Shown here piece by piece: positions 49,401-60,835 of a DNA stretch of 64,000 bases (positions are counted from its first letter, which is position 1; the number at the start of each line of letters is the position of its first letter). The DNA lies in NCBI GenBank assembly GCA_015657535.1, contig JADHZB010000607.1:1-64000 (forward strand), given 5' to 3'. The notes under the pieces were generated by a model that was not told the DNA's origin, ran no database searches, and saw only the letters and a list, made by a program, of their open reading frames with translations. Made by a program: the position numbers and the translations under genes. The DNA comes from Nephromyces sp. MM_2019. Taxonomy: Eukaryota; Apicomplexa; Aconoidasida; Nephromycida.

Positions 49401-50514
49401 TCGAAATCAAGAGGAAATCCCACGCAAAAAGGCGCGCACACACACATACAGAAATGTGCCAAAACTAGCATAGTTTTGGCTAGAGTTTCGCAAACAATAT
49501 CACGTCATACTCAACCACTAATTTCCTTTTTTTTCTCACTTATACACAAGGTAAAGCTCGTCTTTTTTGTAAAAAAATGCTTTACTCCAGATAGTAACCC
49601 TAAACTGTGCTATGCGACGCGCTAGTTCGCATGAAGAATACTCTAGAAATAAATTAATAGACTTTCGATTATTATATTAAAAAAAGGATGTGAAGGAGAA
49701 TGCATGCCTTTTAAATGAAAAAAATTCAAATTAATGAAACCATGGTTTAATACTACTGTCATCTTCTTAATACGCCTTTTTCAAAATACTCTCAATCGCT
49801 CAAAGTTTTCAAGCCACGAATTCACCGGCACCCGGCTTCCCCCTCAATAATCTGAAATTAAATCTTAGGGAGCTTGGCAGCAGCTTAGCAGCGAGCAAAC
49901 GCTAATTTTATCCACAAAAATTGCAATTTCAAATAATTCCCTCTTCTTCTTTTCAATCATGCGGAATAAAGTCTATAAATTTATTCTTTGGCAGCTTCAA
50001 CAGTATTTCTTGAGATTCCAAAAATTTGGACCTTAATTAAGTAAGCTATAAACCAGCGTACAGAGGCATATATACTTACTAAATTGGAAGTGCAATTGAA
50101 GAAAAAGAAGGAAAAACACCTGTGTTTAAATAATGTATTGCAAGTGGCTTTTTATTATATTGAAACAGGCCACAGTTATATATTCGCTAGATGCAGAATC
50201 TTTTTTATGGCTAGTGACATCAAAACAACGTAAATAGAAAGGAAAAAATTCCACGTCATTAAGAGAATCCCACTTTAAAAAATACACATAAAGAGGGGAG
50301 AGAGCTGTTACTCACCATCGAGTAATGACGATGACGCAACAAGCAGCCGTAGTGTCACACAAAATAGCACAGGTATTGACTGCAAATATGCTATCCTAAG
50401 CGGATAAGTCCAGCTAATGTGACTGATAAAAGTTCCCCACCAAAAGGATGAATGTGCCATATTTTTTAGTTTAAAGCCCAAAAAAGGGCGACCGCCAACC
50501 CCTCTGAATGACAT
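37406..50514 (-). CDS. Six-TM membrane protein with soluble C-terminal half, candidate nucleoporin NDC1 homologue
   Basis: Twelve exons: 50316-50514 (ATG), 48986-49087, 48426-48582, 47290-47339, 46299-46318, 45978-46174, 44469-44568, 43605-43670, 42889-43170, 40643-40876, 40135-40282, 37406-37521 (TAA). All junctions are phase-consistent and give 556 residues. The first ~270 contain six hydrophobic segments, e.g. [67 protein letters not shown]. The remaining ~285 are soluble and helical-looking: [88 protein letters not shown]. This layout and size match NDC1, the pore-membrane nucleoporin (and spindle-pole anchor in yeast), but no diagnostic motif was recognised, so the name is inference. The 20-base fifth exon and the GTTAGG/GTTAGC donors are the weakest points. 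An ATG at 50742 could begin an additional 5' exon ending near 50590. Confidence 0.68.
38506..38704. repeat. (ACACAGAC)-type microsatellite in the last intron of the NDC1-like gene
   Basis: Imperfect CACAGACA/CACACAGA units over about 200 bases, ending in a pure (CA)n run at 38688-38704. Cys-rich minus-strand frames here (38346-38719) are products of the repeat. Confidence 0.9.
40398..40461. repeat. (ACACAGACACACAAAG)n microsatellite in an intron of the NDC1-like gene
   Basis: Short units of CACACAGACACACAAAGACA between the exons at 40135-40282 and 40643-40876; UG-rich in the transcript. Confidence 0.85.
42390..42815. repeat. 84-bp minisatellite, about five copies, interrupted by an N gap
   Basis: Units containing CGCATATATATGCCTAGACA, a CACACGGGCACACACCGACA block and CTACATACACACATATATAC recur at about 42401, 42485, 42569, 42653 and 42737. 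The unit is a multiple of three, which explains the repetitive open frames on the plus strand. It lies in the intron between the exons at 42889-43170 and 40643-40876. Confidence 0.92.
42449..42479. other. Assembly gap (31 Ns) inside the 84-bp minisatellite
   Basis: A run of N joins two partial repeat units, so the true number of 84-bp copies is unknown. Confidence 0.98.
43541..43567. repeat. (AC)n microsatellite
   Basis: About 12 CA units in the intron between the exons at 43605-43670 and 42889-43170. Confidence 0.9.
43722..43868. repeat. CA-rich array with ACTAAATCACAAACACAC units
   Basis: CA runs alternate with ACTAAATCACAA or ACATCACA spacers with a period of about 20-30 bases. Intronic in the NDC1-like gene, just upstream of the exon at 43605-43670. 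Confidence 0.85.
44664..44797. repeat. (TGTGTGCG)n microsatellite
   Basis: About 16 units of GTGTGTGC on the plus strand. Intronic in the NDC1-like gene but, unlike the other arrays in this gene, CA-rich rather than UG-rich in the transcript. The plus-strand 74-codon frame here is repeat-derived. Confidence 0.92.
46217..46290. repeat. (ACACAAAC)n microsatellite between a micro-exon and the next exon
   Basis: Nine or so units of an 8-base repeat fill most of the short intron between the 20-base exon at 46299-46318 and the exon at 45978-46174. In the transcript this is a (UGUUUGUG) tract starting only about ten bases after the micro-exon. Confidence 0.92.
47823..47846. repeat. (CA)n microsatellite
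   Basis: Eleven to twelve CA units in the intron between the exons at 48426-48582 and 47290-47339. Confidence 0.9.
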
Positions 50515-51088
50515 CTAAGAAGGGATTCTTAAATTTTGAAAAGTAACAGATGCTTCTTCGCAAGAAAAGCCCAGTAAAGCTCTAGGAAACACCCATTTCT
50601 TTCCACAATTTATCGCCGCATCGTTTCGGCAACCAGCAAGACCAGTAGGAGGAATGTGCGCAAAAGGCTCCCTCAAAAAATGAAGAAAGATTAAAAAGTT
50701 CCAAAAAACGGAATGACACAGATCTATTTTGAAAGAACGCATTAAATAGCAATTTTAACTACCTATTATATGGGTTTATGATCTGTTTTGCAGCCTAAAA
50801 TAAAAGAGGTTACTTTCTTTTTTCCTATTAAAGTATCAACACAACTTACTACTATGTACACAGCAAAAAACTATAAACAAACCTATGCTAAAGAAGTTCA
50901 AGCAAATCTTCAAGCCAAAGAGTAAAAATAGAAATAAAGAAATGGGTAGGTTCTAGAGTTGGTTACAGCCACAGCACCAGGGTTGACGAGTCAAAAGCAA
51001 CACACATGTTAGAGCATATCACAAAAAGACGCAACCATTTTCAATGGATTTCCACCAAGCTTAGAGTTTTCAAGTTTTTGTAAAATTC

Positions 51089-51401
51089 AGCATCTGCCTA
51101 TGATAAAGGAGGTGAATCTACTGTAAGAAATTCTGCTCAAATGTCTAGGCGAAATATAGCATCAGCATACAATGGAGGTGAATCTACAGTAAGAAGTACT
51201 GCTGATGCCCTTTGGAAATACGACATCTGCCTATGATGAAGGTGCATGTATAGTAAAAATTTGTGCTCAAGTTCGAGGCAAAACACAGCAGCTGCCTATG
51301 ATGGACTTGAATCCACATTAAGAAATCGTGCTGAAGTTTCTAGGGAAAATAAGCATTTGCCTGTGATGGAGTTGAATCTACAGTAAGAAAAGCTGCTTAA
51401 G
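51089..51401. repeat. ~65-bp tandem repeat, five diverged copies
   Basis: Units with GCATCTGCCTATGATGAAGG followed by TGAATCTACAGTAAGAAATTCTGCTC begin near 51090, 51159, 51223, 51289 and 51353. Several copies contain ACAGTAAGA, which resembles a 5' splice site. Confidence 0.88.
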
Positions 51402-51677
51402 TACTACTAAACATTATAAAAAACCGTGTGTGCATGAACTTTCTAATAAACGGAAGAACCAGAATTTCACGCATCATTTCACTCAGCGGTTTTCACCCTT
51501 AAATTTTTCCTTCGTCTAATAAGCACTTCACCGGAAGCGACACACGAGAGACATGCCGACGCATAACTGTATTTGATGCATCCGGGCATCCACTGGGGAA
51601 AGAGGACGCCAATCCGGTATTTCGGCAATTACGTTGGTAAGCGAGGCATTTTCACTCTGGCAAGAAGCTTGACACTG

Positions 51678-51900
51678 TGTTATTCCCCTTCGTTGAGATT
51701 TATAGCATTGCTTGACCTACTAAATGTGTGTGTGGAAGATCGTAGCCATATTGGAACTTTAATTGAAATTGAATTAATCCTTCATGTATTCTCCTTCATT
51801 GGGGTTTCCGACGTTGGTTGAACTACTAAATGTGTAAGATCATAGCCATATTTCACCTTTAATTAAAATCGAATTAATCCCTCATATATTCTTCATCATT
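51678..51900. repeat. ~107-bp direct repeat, about two copies
   Basis: CTACTAAATGTGT, GATCGTAGCCATAT, GAATTAATCC and TTCTCCTTCATT occur in the same order at about 51717 and 51824; part of the unit also precedes the first copy. Confidence 0.85.
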
Positions 51901-53315
51901 TGTATTGCCGTCAGTACGTAAATCACTGCTGCGTAGCCTCCCATCGACTATAGTAATACCCAGAGAAACAGGTGGTAATAACTGGATAAAGCAGTCCCTC
52001 ACACATTTAATCGTACCGGTGAGATGGTTTGATGTGTTAAGCCCTCAGCATGCACCTACCACACTGCAATGCACCTGATATCATATAATTCATACCTAAA
52101 AATATAGTTTATGATTTTTTGATGAAAATACTTCTTATATTGAAAGTAATTTCTACGGTCAATATTTGATGGACTTCTTCCTGAAAGTATCTAAGCACAA
52201 CAGCACCTCTGATAGACACTCATTGAGGTTGGAAAAAAATGGCGTTTTTTGAGCATATATGTCATTTCTTGACAGCAGAAAAAGCTCTAGCCAAGTTCTA
52301 AATATATGCTTCATTCCTAGAGTGCAACAACAGCCTCATCCCAAACGTTTGCATCTAGAAGCACCCACTCTTCTGCGATTTTGTAATACAGTCCGCCGAT
52401 AATGTGTAGCATAGATCAAGCTTACGTAGAAGCTCCTCTTTGCTTAACATCAGCAATAGCCAAGTTTAACCTCATCACGATGCCTTTTCCAAGCCTCACG
52501 TTGCATAGTGTGACAGATATTACGAAATCCTCCATTAGTGGAGCTACTTACCGCTGTGCGGGCCAATAAATAATGCGCTTTAATATATTTGCAGCGATTA
52601 AAATGGGAATCCATGGATTTGCGCGCCATTTAGAGCTGAGTTGCTTGATTCCTTTATTATTAGCCATTTAGAGCTAACAATTAACAAATATATCTTCATT
52701 ATTAGAATATTCAAAATTATAAGCAATACTAGATTAGTTGGTCTATACATCTCATTGTGCCTTAATACTAAGGTAGTAATTTAGATTTTTGTGGAACGTA
52801 AAATTCATATTTTTCATGGCTGAGCTACTTAAACCCTTTAAACCCCCAGCCAATTGGCTGAGTATTTAAAACGGTGAACAAACAAAGTGTGACACTGAAA
52901 TAAAGCGAAATGGTCAACCTAGTATTCCTCATTTTATGGCAGTGATGAGACAGAAGGGAATTTGCGAGCTGTCAGTGTGGATTATGTGAGTCTCTAAGCA
53001 ACTTCACTACCAAGGTAGGCACAATAATGAAAATTGATGCGACGCTGAGCAGCAGGGATTCTAGCTTCTTAAACTGTTTAGAAAATAGTCATCAGGTATA
53101 TGATGCCTTGAAATAATGCAGTTGTGTATAACAAATTGCTCTAAAAATTTTAATTTAAAAGCTTTGCTAAACTAGAAAATAAAATGAAAAATAATATAAA
53201 AAAATCCAATCCCCGACCCGTGATTCTATTTTCGCTATGGTCTTCATTTTCACGTAAGCCTCTCGATTTTATTCGTCGAACATACACGGTACCAACATAA
53301 TATTAAAATGCTAAT

Positions 53316-53425
53316 GCATACGAGTAGCATCAAGGGAAGCTCATTTAGATGCTGAAGTTGCATTTTTCGAAATAGTAATGCGAGTAGCCTCAAATGAAGC
53401 TTCCATCTACATACTGAAGCAACAT
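53316..53425. repeat. ~61-bp direct repeat, two copies
   Basis: GCGAGTAGCATCAAGGGAAGC and GCGAGTAGCCTCAAATGAAGC start about 61 bases apart, each followed by a related ATACTGAAG..GCAT segment. Confidence 0.8.
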
Positions 53426-56400
53426 TGCTTGAATTATCTAACTCATATTGACAACTCCTATATTCGCAAAGACAAACATTTTTTGGGAAATTGTTAATGA
53501 TGAAAAAATAAATTAAATATTTTAATATATCAATCTTTTCAACACAATACTTATGATTGCACCTAGACGTTTTTTAAGCTCTAATTCCCTGCTAAAAGTA
53601 AGATTCATTTAACTTCCTCTAATTCACATATAATACGCGCAAGTTTCTCCCGGTAGCGCGTGCAAAAGTAGATATTATATGGGTTGTATCACGCTTTCAC
53701 CTTGGTACTGCCAGCCTCGACACCTGCAGGCTCCTAAAGTGGGATTTTTTAAAAAGCCTTATCCATGAAAGTTCATCGAATTTGCAAGTGCACCCTTTTA
53801 CTGATCTAAACATGCATGACATTTAAAATTAAATAGCGATCTATATGTGCACCTCCTTCCTGCCAAAATGAAGTCAAAAATTAACCTTTTTTGATCTTTG
53901 AGTGTTTAAGTTGCGTAATCTGTTTATTAATTGTTCTTTTCCTATAATATAAGCCTAATATCTGGAATTTTTTTTGAAAAAGCACTTTTGCCTGTTCTGC
54001 TGCCACTAATTCTATGCATGCAAATCTGAAATTTAATGGTGCTTTAAAATTTCTACCTGATTAACAGTATACTTTTTGAAATTTCGACTCATTAGGGATT
54101 ACTAAATTTATCTAGCGTGTAATTATTCGGCGCTTCTAGTGTTGCATTACATTTCATATATACTGCACGTTTAAACTCTTAACTCCTGCGGGTTCGGGTA
54201 ACTCATCGTTATCGCACAAACAATGCGCCCTGCGTCCTGTTCTATCATTTTCCTACCAAAATTAACCTCTACTTTAATGGTTTTACACATAGAACATAAC
54301 TACCGGTTACCAGCTGGTGTTTGCAACTTTAGTGTATTGTCATAGCCTTACCATCCTGCAAAAAACATCAAACTGCCGAGAAAATCCCGTTAACAGTGAT
54401 TCTAGCATTACAATTGCACGGACTCTCCCTATAATTTTTGTCTATTTTCCACCTTTACTTGTAGTCTTTTACGGCTCTATTTTATATTTTCGCGTGATGA
54501 TATTTTGCAGGAGGGAGTACGAACCACAAAAATGAATGAAAACTATTCTGAGCCCATCTCAATCATTCTTATTTTTAATGAATTAGACGAAATAATTTTT
54601 AAAAAACTGAAAAACTAAAGATCTCCGCAAAACCTCCATTTCAATTGGTACTAAAAACTTCTCTAAGCAGTCTCTGCGGAGTAAAAAGCTCATTTCTTTT
54701 ATAGCTGTTTGATACTCCTCCAGAAATTCAAAAGAGGGGAGTCACCATTCCAACAAAAGCACGAAGAATACAAGATAATAATCTCTCAAGCCTAATAGAA
54801 AAGCATTAAAGCCACTGTGGCATATATGTATGCTGTTTGTCTAAAGCCTTGAACATATTATCCTTTAATGCTGAATACTATTTTTTGTGTATTCAAAACT
54901 AGTATTTTTTATAAACTACTTTTATAGTTTTCATTAAATATGATTTTATTCTGTCAGAAAATTTTCCAAGTTATAGTCCTCAGACAATAGAATAGAGTGT
55001 TTTCATGCCGATAATTGTTGAAATCATGGTTCAAAAGACACCATTTATTTATTATATCATCTGCTAATACTACTATTTCAGCTCTTGATTTCCTAATAGT
55101 TCTATTTTAAGATAAATTAAAAATTCTGCAAACTGTAATAATAGTTTTCATGTGTGGATATATATTCCTAATTTTCTGTATAAAATTTTTACCATCCATA
55201 CGAATCATCATAATATCAGCTTAACTATGAATTTCCTGCTAGCATACAGCATCCCGCGACGAATACTGACAATCAGCAATACAAAGATTCGCATTTTACA
55301 AAGTGGCGGTTTTCGCAAAGCAGGCAGGTATCTTCATGCACTGCGACTAGAAGTATATGCCAGGCGCTGCATATATAACGCTTATCTTACTTATATAGGA
55401 GCCCCTTGAGAAAAACACCGATTTCCTTGTATTCCTTGGTGCGGCAAAACAAGTCTCAACAGTAAATTTGCGAGGGGTTTATTCTTAGTTTCAGGGGGAA
55501 GATGATACAACATAGTGATAAAACAAAAAATTTCTTCAGAATACGATTTAATTGAAAATTCTAAAGAAAGCTGAAATGGCAAAAATTTACAACAAAGACG
55601 GCTATGAAAAACAAGCATAGAGAGAGATGAAGCCATTATTCAAATAGAGATACTGTAGTGAGAGAAACACTTAATTCTGCGTTTTTCCTTTACAACTCTT
55701 GCTTGCAAGCTTCATAATTCATGGTAAGGAAAAGTATTATGCAATCTTAATTAAGAAAAAAAAATTGATGAAGACGGAGTGCTACTTGTTTCATTCTAAA
55801 AATGCAGAGCGCTCCCCAATTTATAAAGCTTATAAGGAAAGTGATTTTTAACCCTAGAATTTTCAGTCTCAGGTACTTGTAGAAGAATCTTGTCTTTTCC
55901 TGGTTTTGGAATAGTAATATCTTCAAGAGTTGAGCCTTTATAGGCCTGAATAGGGTGCATTAAAAATACTGAACATTAATAAATTTGGAGGATACAGAAT
56001 GAAATCAATGGCACTTCAATACCCCTTGCCATCACAGGGTGTGCATACTCATCAATCATCGCAGGATAAGGAAAAAAACGTTATGTTGTAGATATTTCGA
56101 AAAAAATTGTCTTTTTTTGAGATTAAAAACTGAAAATGCTAGCATAATCGGGAAAGGATAAGACGACCATACCAATCAATCAGAATGGGCTATGCAGTTA
56201 AAAAAAAGTCTTGATGGCAAAACAGAGCCCTCCCTAGCAAAGCTTGCTCTGAAAACCACCAGAAACGAGACATTAACAACCTAAATCAAAAATAAGTGGA
56301 AATTTCCATGCAGAATTTCAAGAAAGCCAAGACTGCAGCCGCATGACTAAATCAGCTTTGTAGCTAAATTAGCGTAGAACCATAACAGACGCCTCAACAA

Positions 56401-56526
56401 GCAAACACAAGGACAAACAAGCTTTGCTGAATATAATCCAGGACTTGAGGAAGCTTTTTTCAGCACCTCAAAACCAATTCAAAATATAAATTACCAGGAA
56501 AATTTCGCGTTGAAAGCACACGCACC

Positions 56527-59500
56527 TCATGATTTTACTTTACAGCTTTCACATATCCATTTGAGATAATCCTGCAAAATATCATAACAAAATGGAATCT
56601 ACAATTGGACAAGCAAAGAAATGAGCTAAAAGCACGCAAATAGCAAGCAAAGCCAAATATTCGAATTTAAATGTAAAAAAGTCTTCAAAAAAATATAAAA
56701 ATCTTCAAATAGAAAAGGATAAAAACAGTGGGAAAAATAGGTTATGCCAACATGTTCATACATGCAAATAAGCATAAATTCACACAAAAAAATCAGCACT
56801 CTTTAGAAATGAGTTTTTGATGCACCGGTTCCTCAAAAGAAAAAGCAAGGAAACTAAAATGACAATTCAAAGATACGGGCAAACATACCATAATACCGAT
56901 AAAATGGGCGCTGGAATGCGATAAAAGCCATAAAACAAAAAATTAATCTAAAGCAAATCCTCAACTCAAGATTAAAAATCAGCAATAAATGAAGCTTCTT
57001 TAGTTAAAACCAACAATCCAAAACACAAAATTTCATTCTTGCTCCCCCAACAATCAGATAAAAAACTATCGAATAAATGCAAAAAAAAAGGTTTTTCATT
57101 AAATTGAAGAAAACTTTCCACAGCGTCACGAAGTTATAAAATATTTCCAAATCGCATGGCACTCTAATGAATAATTCTAAAGATAACTTACCGGGTTACC
57201 ATGGGTAATCGGCACTGATATTACCTGTATTAAATGCAAAACAAATCAAATTTTCGAAAAACATAAAAAAAGAACCTCATCATACACTTTTAACAAAATG
57301 AGATCAGCTAAGAAAAAACCTAATCCAGTCCACTAAATTGCGCATAAGCAAAGTCAATTAAGCAAATATCCGAAACATCTTTTTTTTCAAATCATATTCA
57401 TATCATCTTCAAAAAGTTTTTAATAAGCTAGCACTTACACCTGTTCTCGCGTTTAAAAAATCAAGAAAGTTCGCGAATTCACTCAAAAAATGGAAAGCAA
57501 CAGATATTTTTGCAGCGCGAGAAACTCTAGGCAATAGTATGGAACCATGAGGTTTACTCATCAACAAATGAAGTATATCCAGTTCCAGTTTAATATTGCC
57601 ACCTAATACATTTTCTCTAAACCATCTTCTGAGTATGCTATATTGCAGAATCATAAGACATTCAATGAAAAAACTTACAAAACAAACTGAAAAATTTTAA
57701 AAACAAGTTATAAGAGCATAAACATCAATAGTATCGTAAAAAAATCAATTTTACAACAGAAATTCAGAAATTTATTCTCCATCTGATTATATGTAAAACT
57801 ATGCGAAAACATTATTTCCAGTAGCACCTGGTGAAAAAATCTCAGCGCAAACACACAAAAAAAACAACAAACTGTCGCTGCGAGAAGTGTAGAAATTCCG
57901 TAAAAAAAAGCACGCTAGCAGATATTTGCCTTCCAAACACTTCGGAAAACAAGTTACTTGAAAATACCAAGTAGCGGCCAAGAAATCTCTCAGGAGTGTC
58001 GAAAGTAGTTTCTCGAGATGAAAATGGTGTGCGTGTGTGCATGAACACAGAATGATTTAACTTTGACAAGAGAAGTTCGCACATAAACCAAATACAGGGA
58101 AGAATCGCAGCCGAGTGCTTTGAAACTCGCTATGCTATCTGCGGGTTTTTGAGAATCGTGATGATTACAGCAAACAAAAGTAAAAGTAAGAAATGACGTA
58201 CGAAAAGGAGCTCAAAAAAATAAACGATCAACAGCGGTCGGCAGGATAAGTTATATACGAGAACGCAGAAGCGAAAAAACTTACTGTATATACAAAAAAT
58301 CATTCCCGCAAAACTGGAAACACACGCAAAAGTCAATCGCACACATGGCCTTCATGAAAAATCAAGGCAATCATTCTCCAAGTACAAAAATGAAAATCAG
58401 CAAACAAATTCTTATCAAAAGGCTCTTGCACTGCAACAATATTCAAAAAATCGCAAAAATCAACACAAAAAAGTAACCAGTTAATTCTTCATAACTTCTG
58501 CTTGCCACAATTTCCCCTTCTTGAAATGAAAACGCATACAAAAAAATCAAAATTACAGGCTACCAACATTAACCCATGACGGGCAAAGCTTCTCAATAAT
58601 TTATATATATAAGCCATTCACCTCTGGGCATTCATACGGATGCAGCTGCCTCACAGCTGCAATCACATCCTCAACTAGCGAACTATTTGTTTTAATCATC
58701 AACAAAAATTCCTCGCTTTTCTGAAAATATATTAAAAGATGAAAATAATAAGTAAAGCATCATGAAGTTAAATGATGACTCTACCATCGTCAAGAAATGA
58801 AATAATGTTTGCTACAGCTTCAAACTACACACTATTCGTTATCCTGAGAGATATAACTTTGATAAATCAAATGAAACTGGTTCTTCATCTTCAGCAACCC
58901 TCCACTTTTCTGAATCGTGTCATGACGTGTAAACCGCATAGTAATAGCTTGATAATCGTGTATAGATAAAAACACTTTAATGATCAAAGAAAATATTTTC
59001 TGATGCCTTAAATATACATTTTCTGAGATCTATAATAGCATTGAAGATTAGCGGATAACTTGTGAAGAAGAAGTAGTATATACCATTTTTCAGAGAATAT
59101 ACGGTGTTGAGAAAACTTTTATTCAATTAAACAGGCAAGATAAAAAATACCTCCAATTTATCCTGCCAACGGTAGATGCTTGTCAATCCATTGATAACAT
59201 TAACGCACGCAGCCAGATTTTCATTTAATAGCGCCCCCGCAATCTACGAAACAAAGAAAAAGTGGTAAGAAAATTATTTGAAAACAAAAAGAGTATAAAG
59301 TTTTAACGCAAGAAGTCGGAGATCACATGAAATCCAGTGGATGCATATCCTGCTAACTACGAAAAATTACATACAGCTGTGGCATTCCAAGGAGTTTACA
59401 AAGATACTTGCCGGCAACCAAAGGCAAAGAAAGAGGGAAATCATATCAGCTACAAAGGAGAAATATCAACGAAATTCTGCGCATATAGCCAGCTTATAAA

Positions 59501-60835
59501 ATGGAGCACGGTTAAAAAAAATAGAGGGAATAGAAATACGCTGTGTGTTATATAGAAGTAACTGTGCGTATATAGAAGCACTTTGCACAGAATAACGTGA
59601 GAATCTTCTTTAAACCTCGAAATTAAGTGGTACGGCACAATAGATTAACTCGGATGTGAATTGCAAGACGTAAATCCATTCAGAAGTTAGGCACAGTTTG
59701 CTATTATACACAGCAAACAAGGACGTGTTCCTTGTTAATAGGATAAGCACGAAGAGTAGTATAGAGCAGATTATAGTTCTACCCTTAATTTCAATCTAAA
59801 AGTACCATTTATCAAGCAAATATTATACAGCTGACCAACCACTCGTATTTTTGCTACTCTAAAATTAGCATTACTTCATTCAACCTCCACATTTGAAAAA
59901 GCGATTTTATACGTGCCTGAAATACACCGCCAACTTTTGATACTATTAAGAATACTTACAGCCGTCATCTTGGGCATTGAATAAAATGCGAAAAAGTTCT
60001 CAGTATTTGTAAATGCATACTAGTCTTAAGACGACTATAACCAAGAGCCTTCAAGAGAATGCGCCACCAAAATTTAAGGATGACTTAAAAAAAACATTAA
60101 ATCAAATGTAGGGCTGCTTCCGTGCAGTACTCCATAATGGAGTCTTCAAATAGCAGTCACTGGGAATAATACGCTTGAAATAAAAAAGATAAAAAGAATC
60201 TTTCAATTCATGCAATTATCTCAGTTTTCCAAATGGTATATCCGCAATTTATGCAAAACATAGTCTCCTTCAAAGTACTTTTGTGGCATTTTTCTACAGG
60301 ACAGTTAGTACTGGCTGTATATTTTCGCACAAAAACGACACAATTTTTGCCACAGCTTAAAGTACAATAACAAAAATACTCCACTAAAATCTCCAAGTTT
60401 GTACAGCGCTAGCGCTAATATGTGTTTCTTGTGCTGCTCATCATGTGTAATAATATGTACAGAAGCGACCTTCTCACTGCTCTCCATGCTGTCCGTGGTG
60501 ACATATACAACGGAAAATTCATTTAGCTCAAACTCAGGGACTGCCATCTTTGAATGCGCCTCACGAGATTCTGTTGAAAGCTTTTTATGACGTAAAATTC
60601 GTGATTGCAGCAACTTTTCCAACTTATTAGGTATAGGAAACTCGTATAACTGAGTTGAGCGAGAGGTGGTCAACGGAGCTACGTTGAAGGCACCGTAAGT
60701 TGATGCTATACATTTTTTAAGGCGGCCAGCGCCCACGCGCCGTATTGACTCATTTGTATCGAGCCGAAAACCTTGCTGCCAAAGAGATTTTCTGCAATCT
60801 AAAAGCTGTGTCACTCTAAAGCCCTTTGTGCACAT
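56527..60835 (-). CDS. CUTA: CutA1 divalent-cation-tolerance family protein with N-terminal extension
   Basis: CutA1 is a small trimeric ferredoxin-like protein linked to copper tolerance in bacteria; its eukaryotic role is unclear. Five exons: 60461-60835, 59151-59243, 58622-58720, 57192-57224 (33 bases), 56527-56571 (TGA). All junctions are in phase 0. Joined, they read through the whole family: FSVVYVTTDSMESSEKVAS | IAGALLNENLAACVNVI, GLTSIYRWQDKLE | KSEEFLLMIKTNSSLVEDVI, RQLHPYECPE | VISVPITHGNP | DYLKWICESC. The ATG at 60835 gives 213-214 residues, of which about the first 96 are a basic, Arg/Lys/Leu-rich extension such as FRVTQLLDCRKSLWQQGFRL, suitable as an organelle presequence. An internal ATG at 60547 (MAVPEFELNEF) would give the usual ~118-residue core. 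The frame is open upstream of 60835 without another ATG. Family identity is secure; start and location are not. Confidence 0.93.

Larger units (their letters stand above)
50515..56526. other. Gene-free stretch, 6.0 kb, with three minisatellites
   Basis: Between the NDC1-like gene's 5' end and the CutA1 3' end. The first ~230 bases may contain a leader exon of the NDC1-like gene. Three different tandem repeats lie at 51089-51401, 51678-51900 and 53316-53425. Plus-strand frames at 51573-51821, 54317-54535 and 55152-55409 have no recognised domain or splice partner. Confidence 0.5.
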
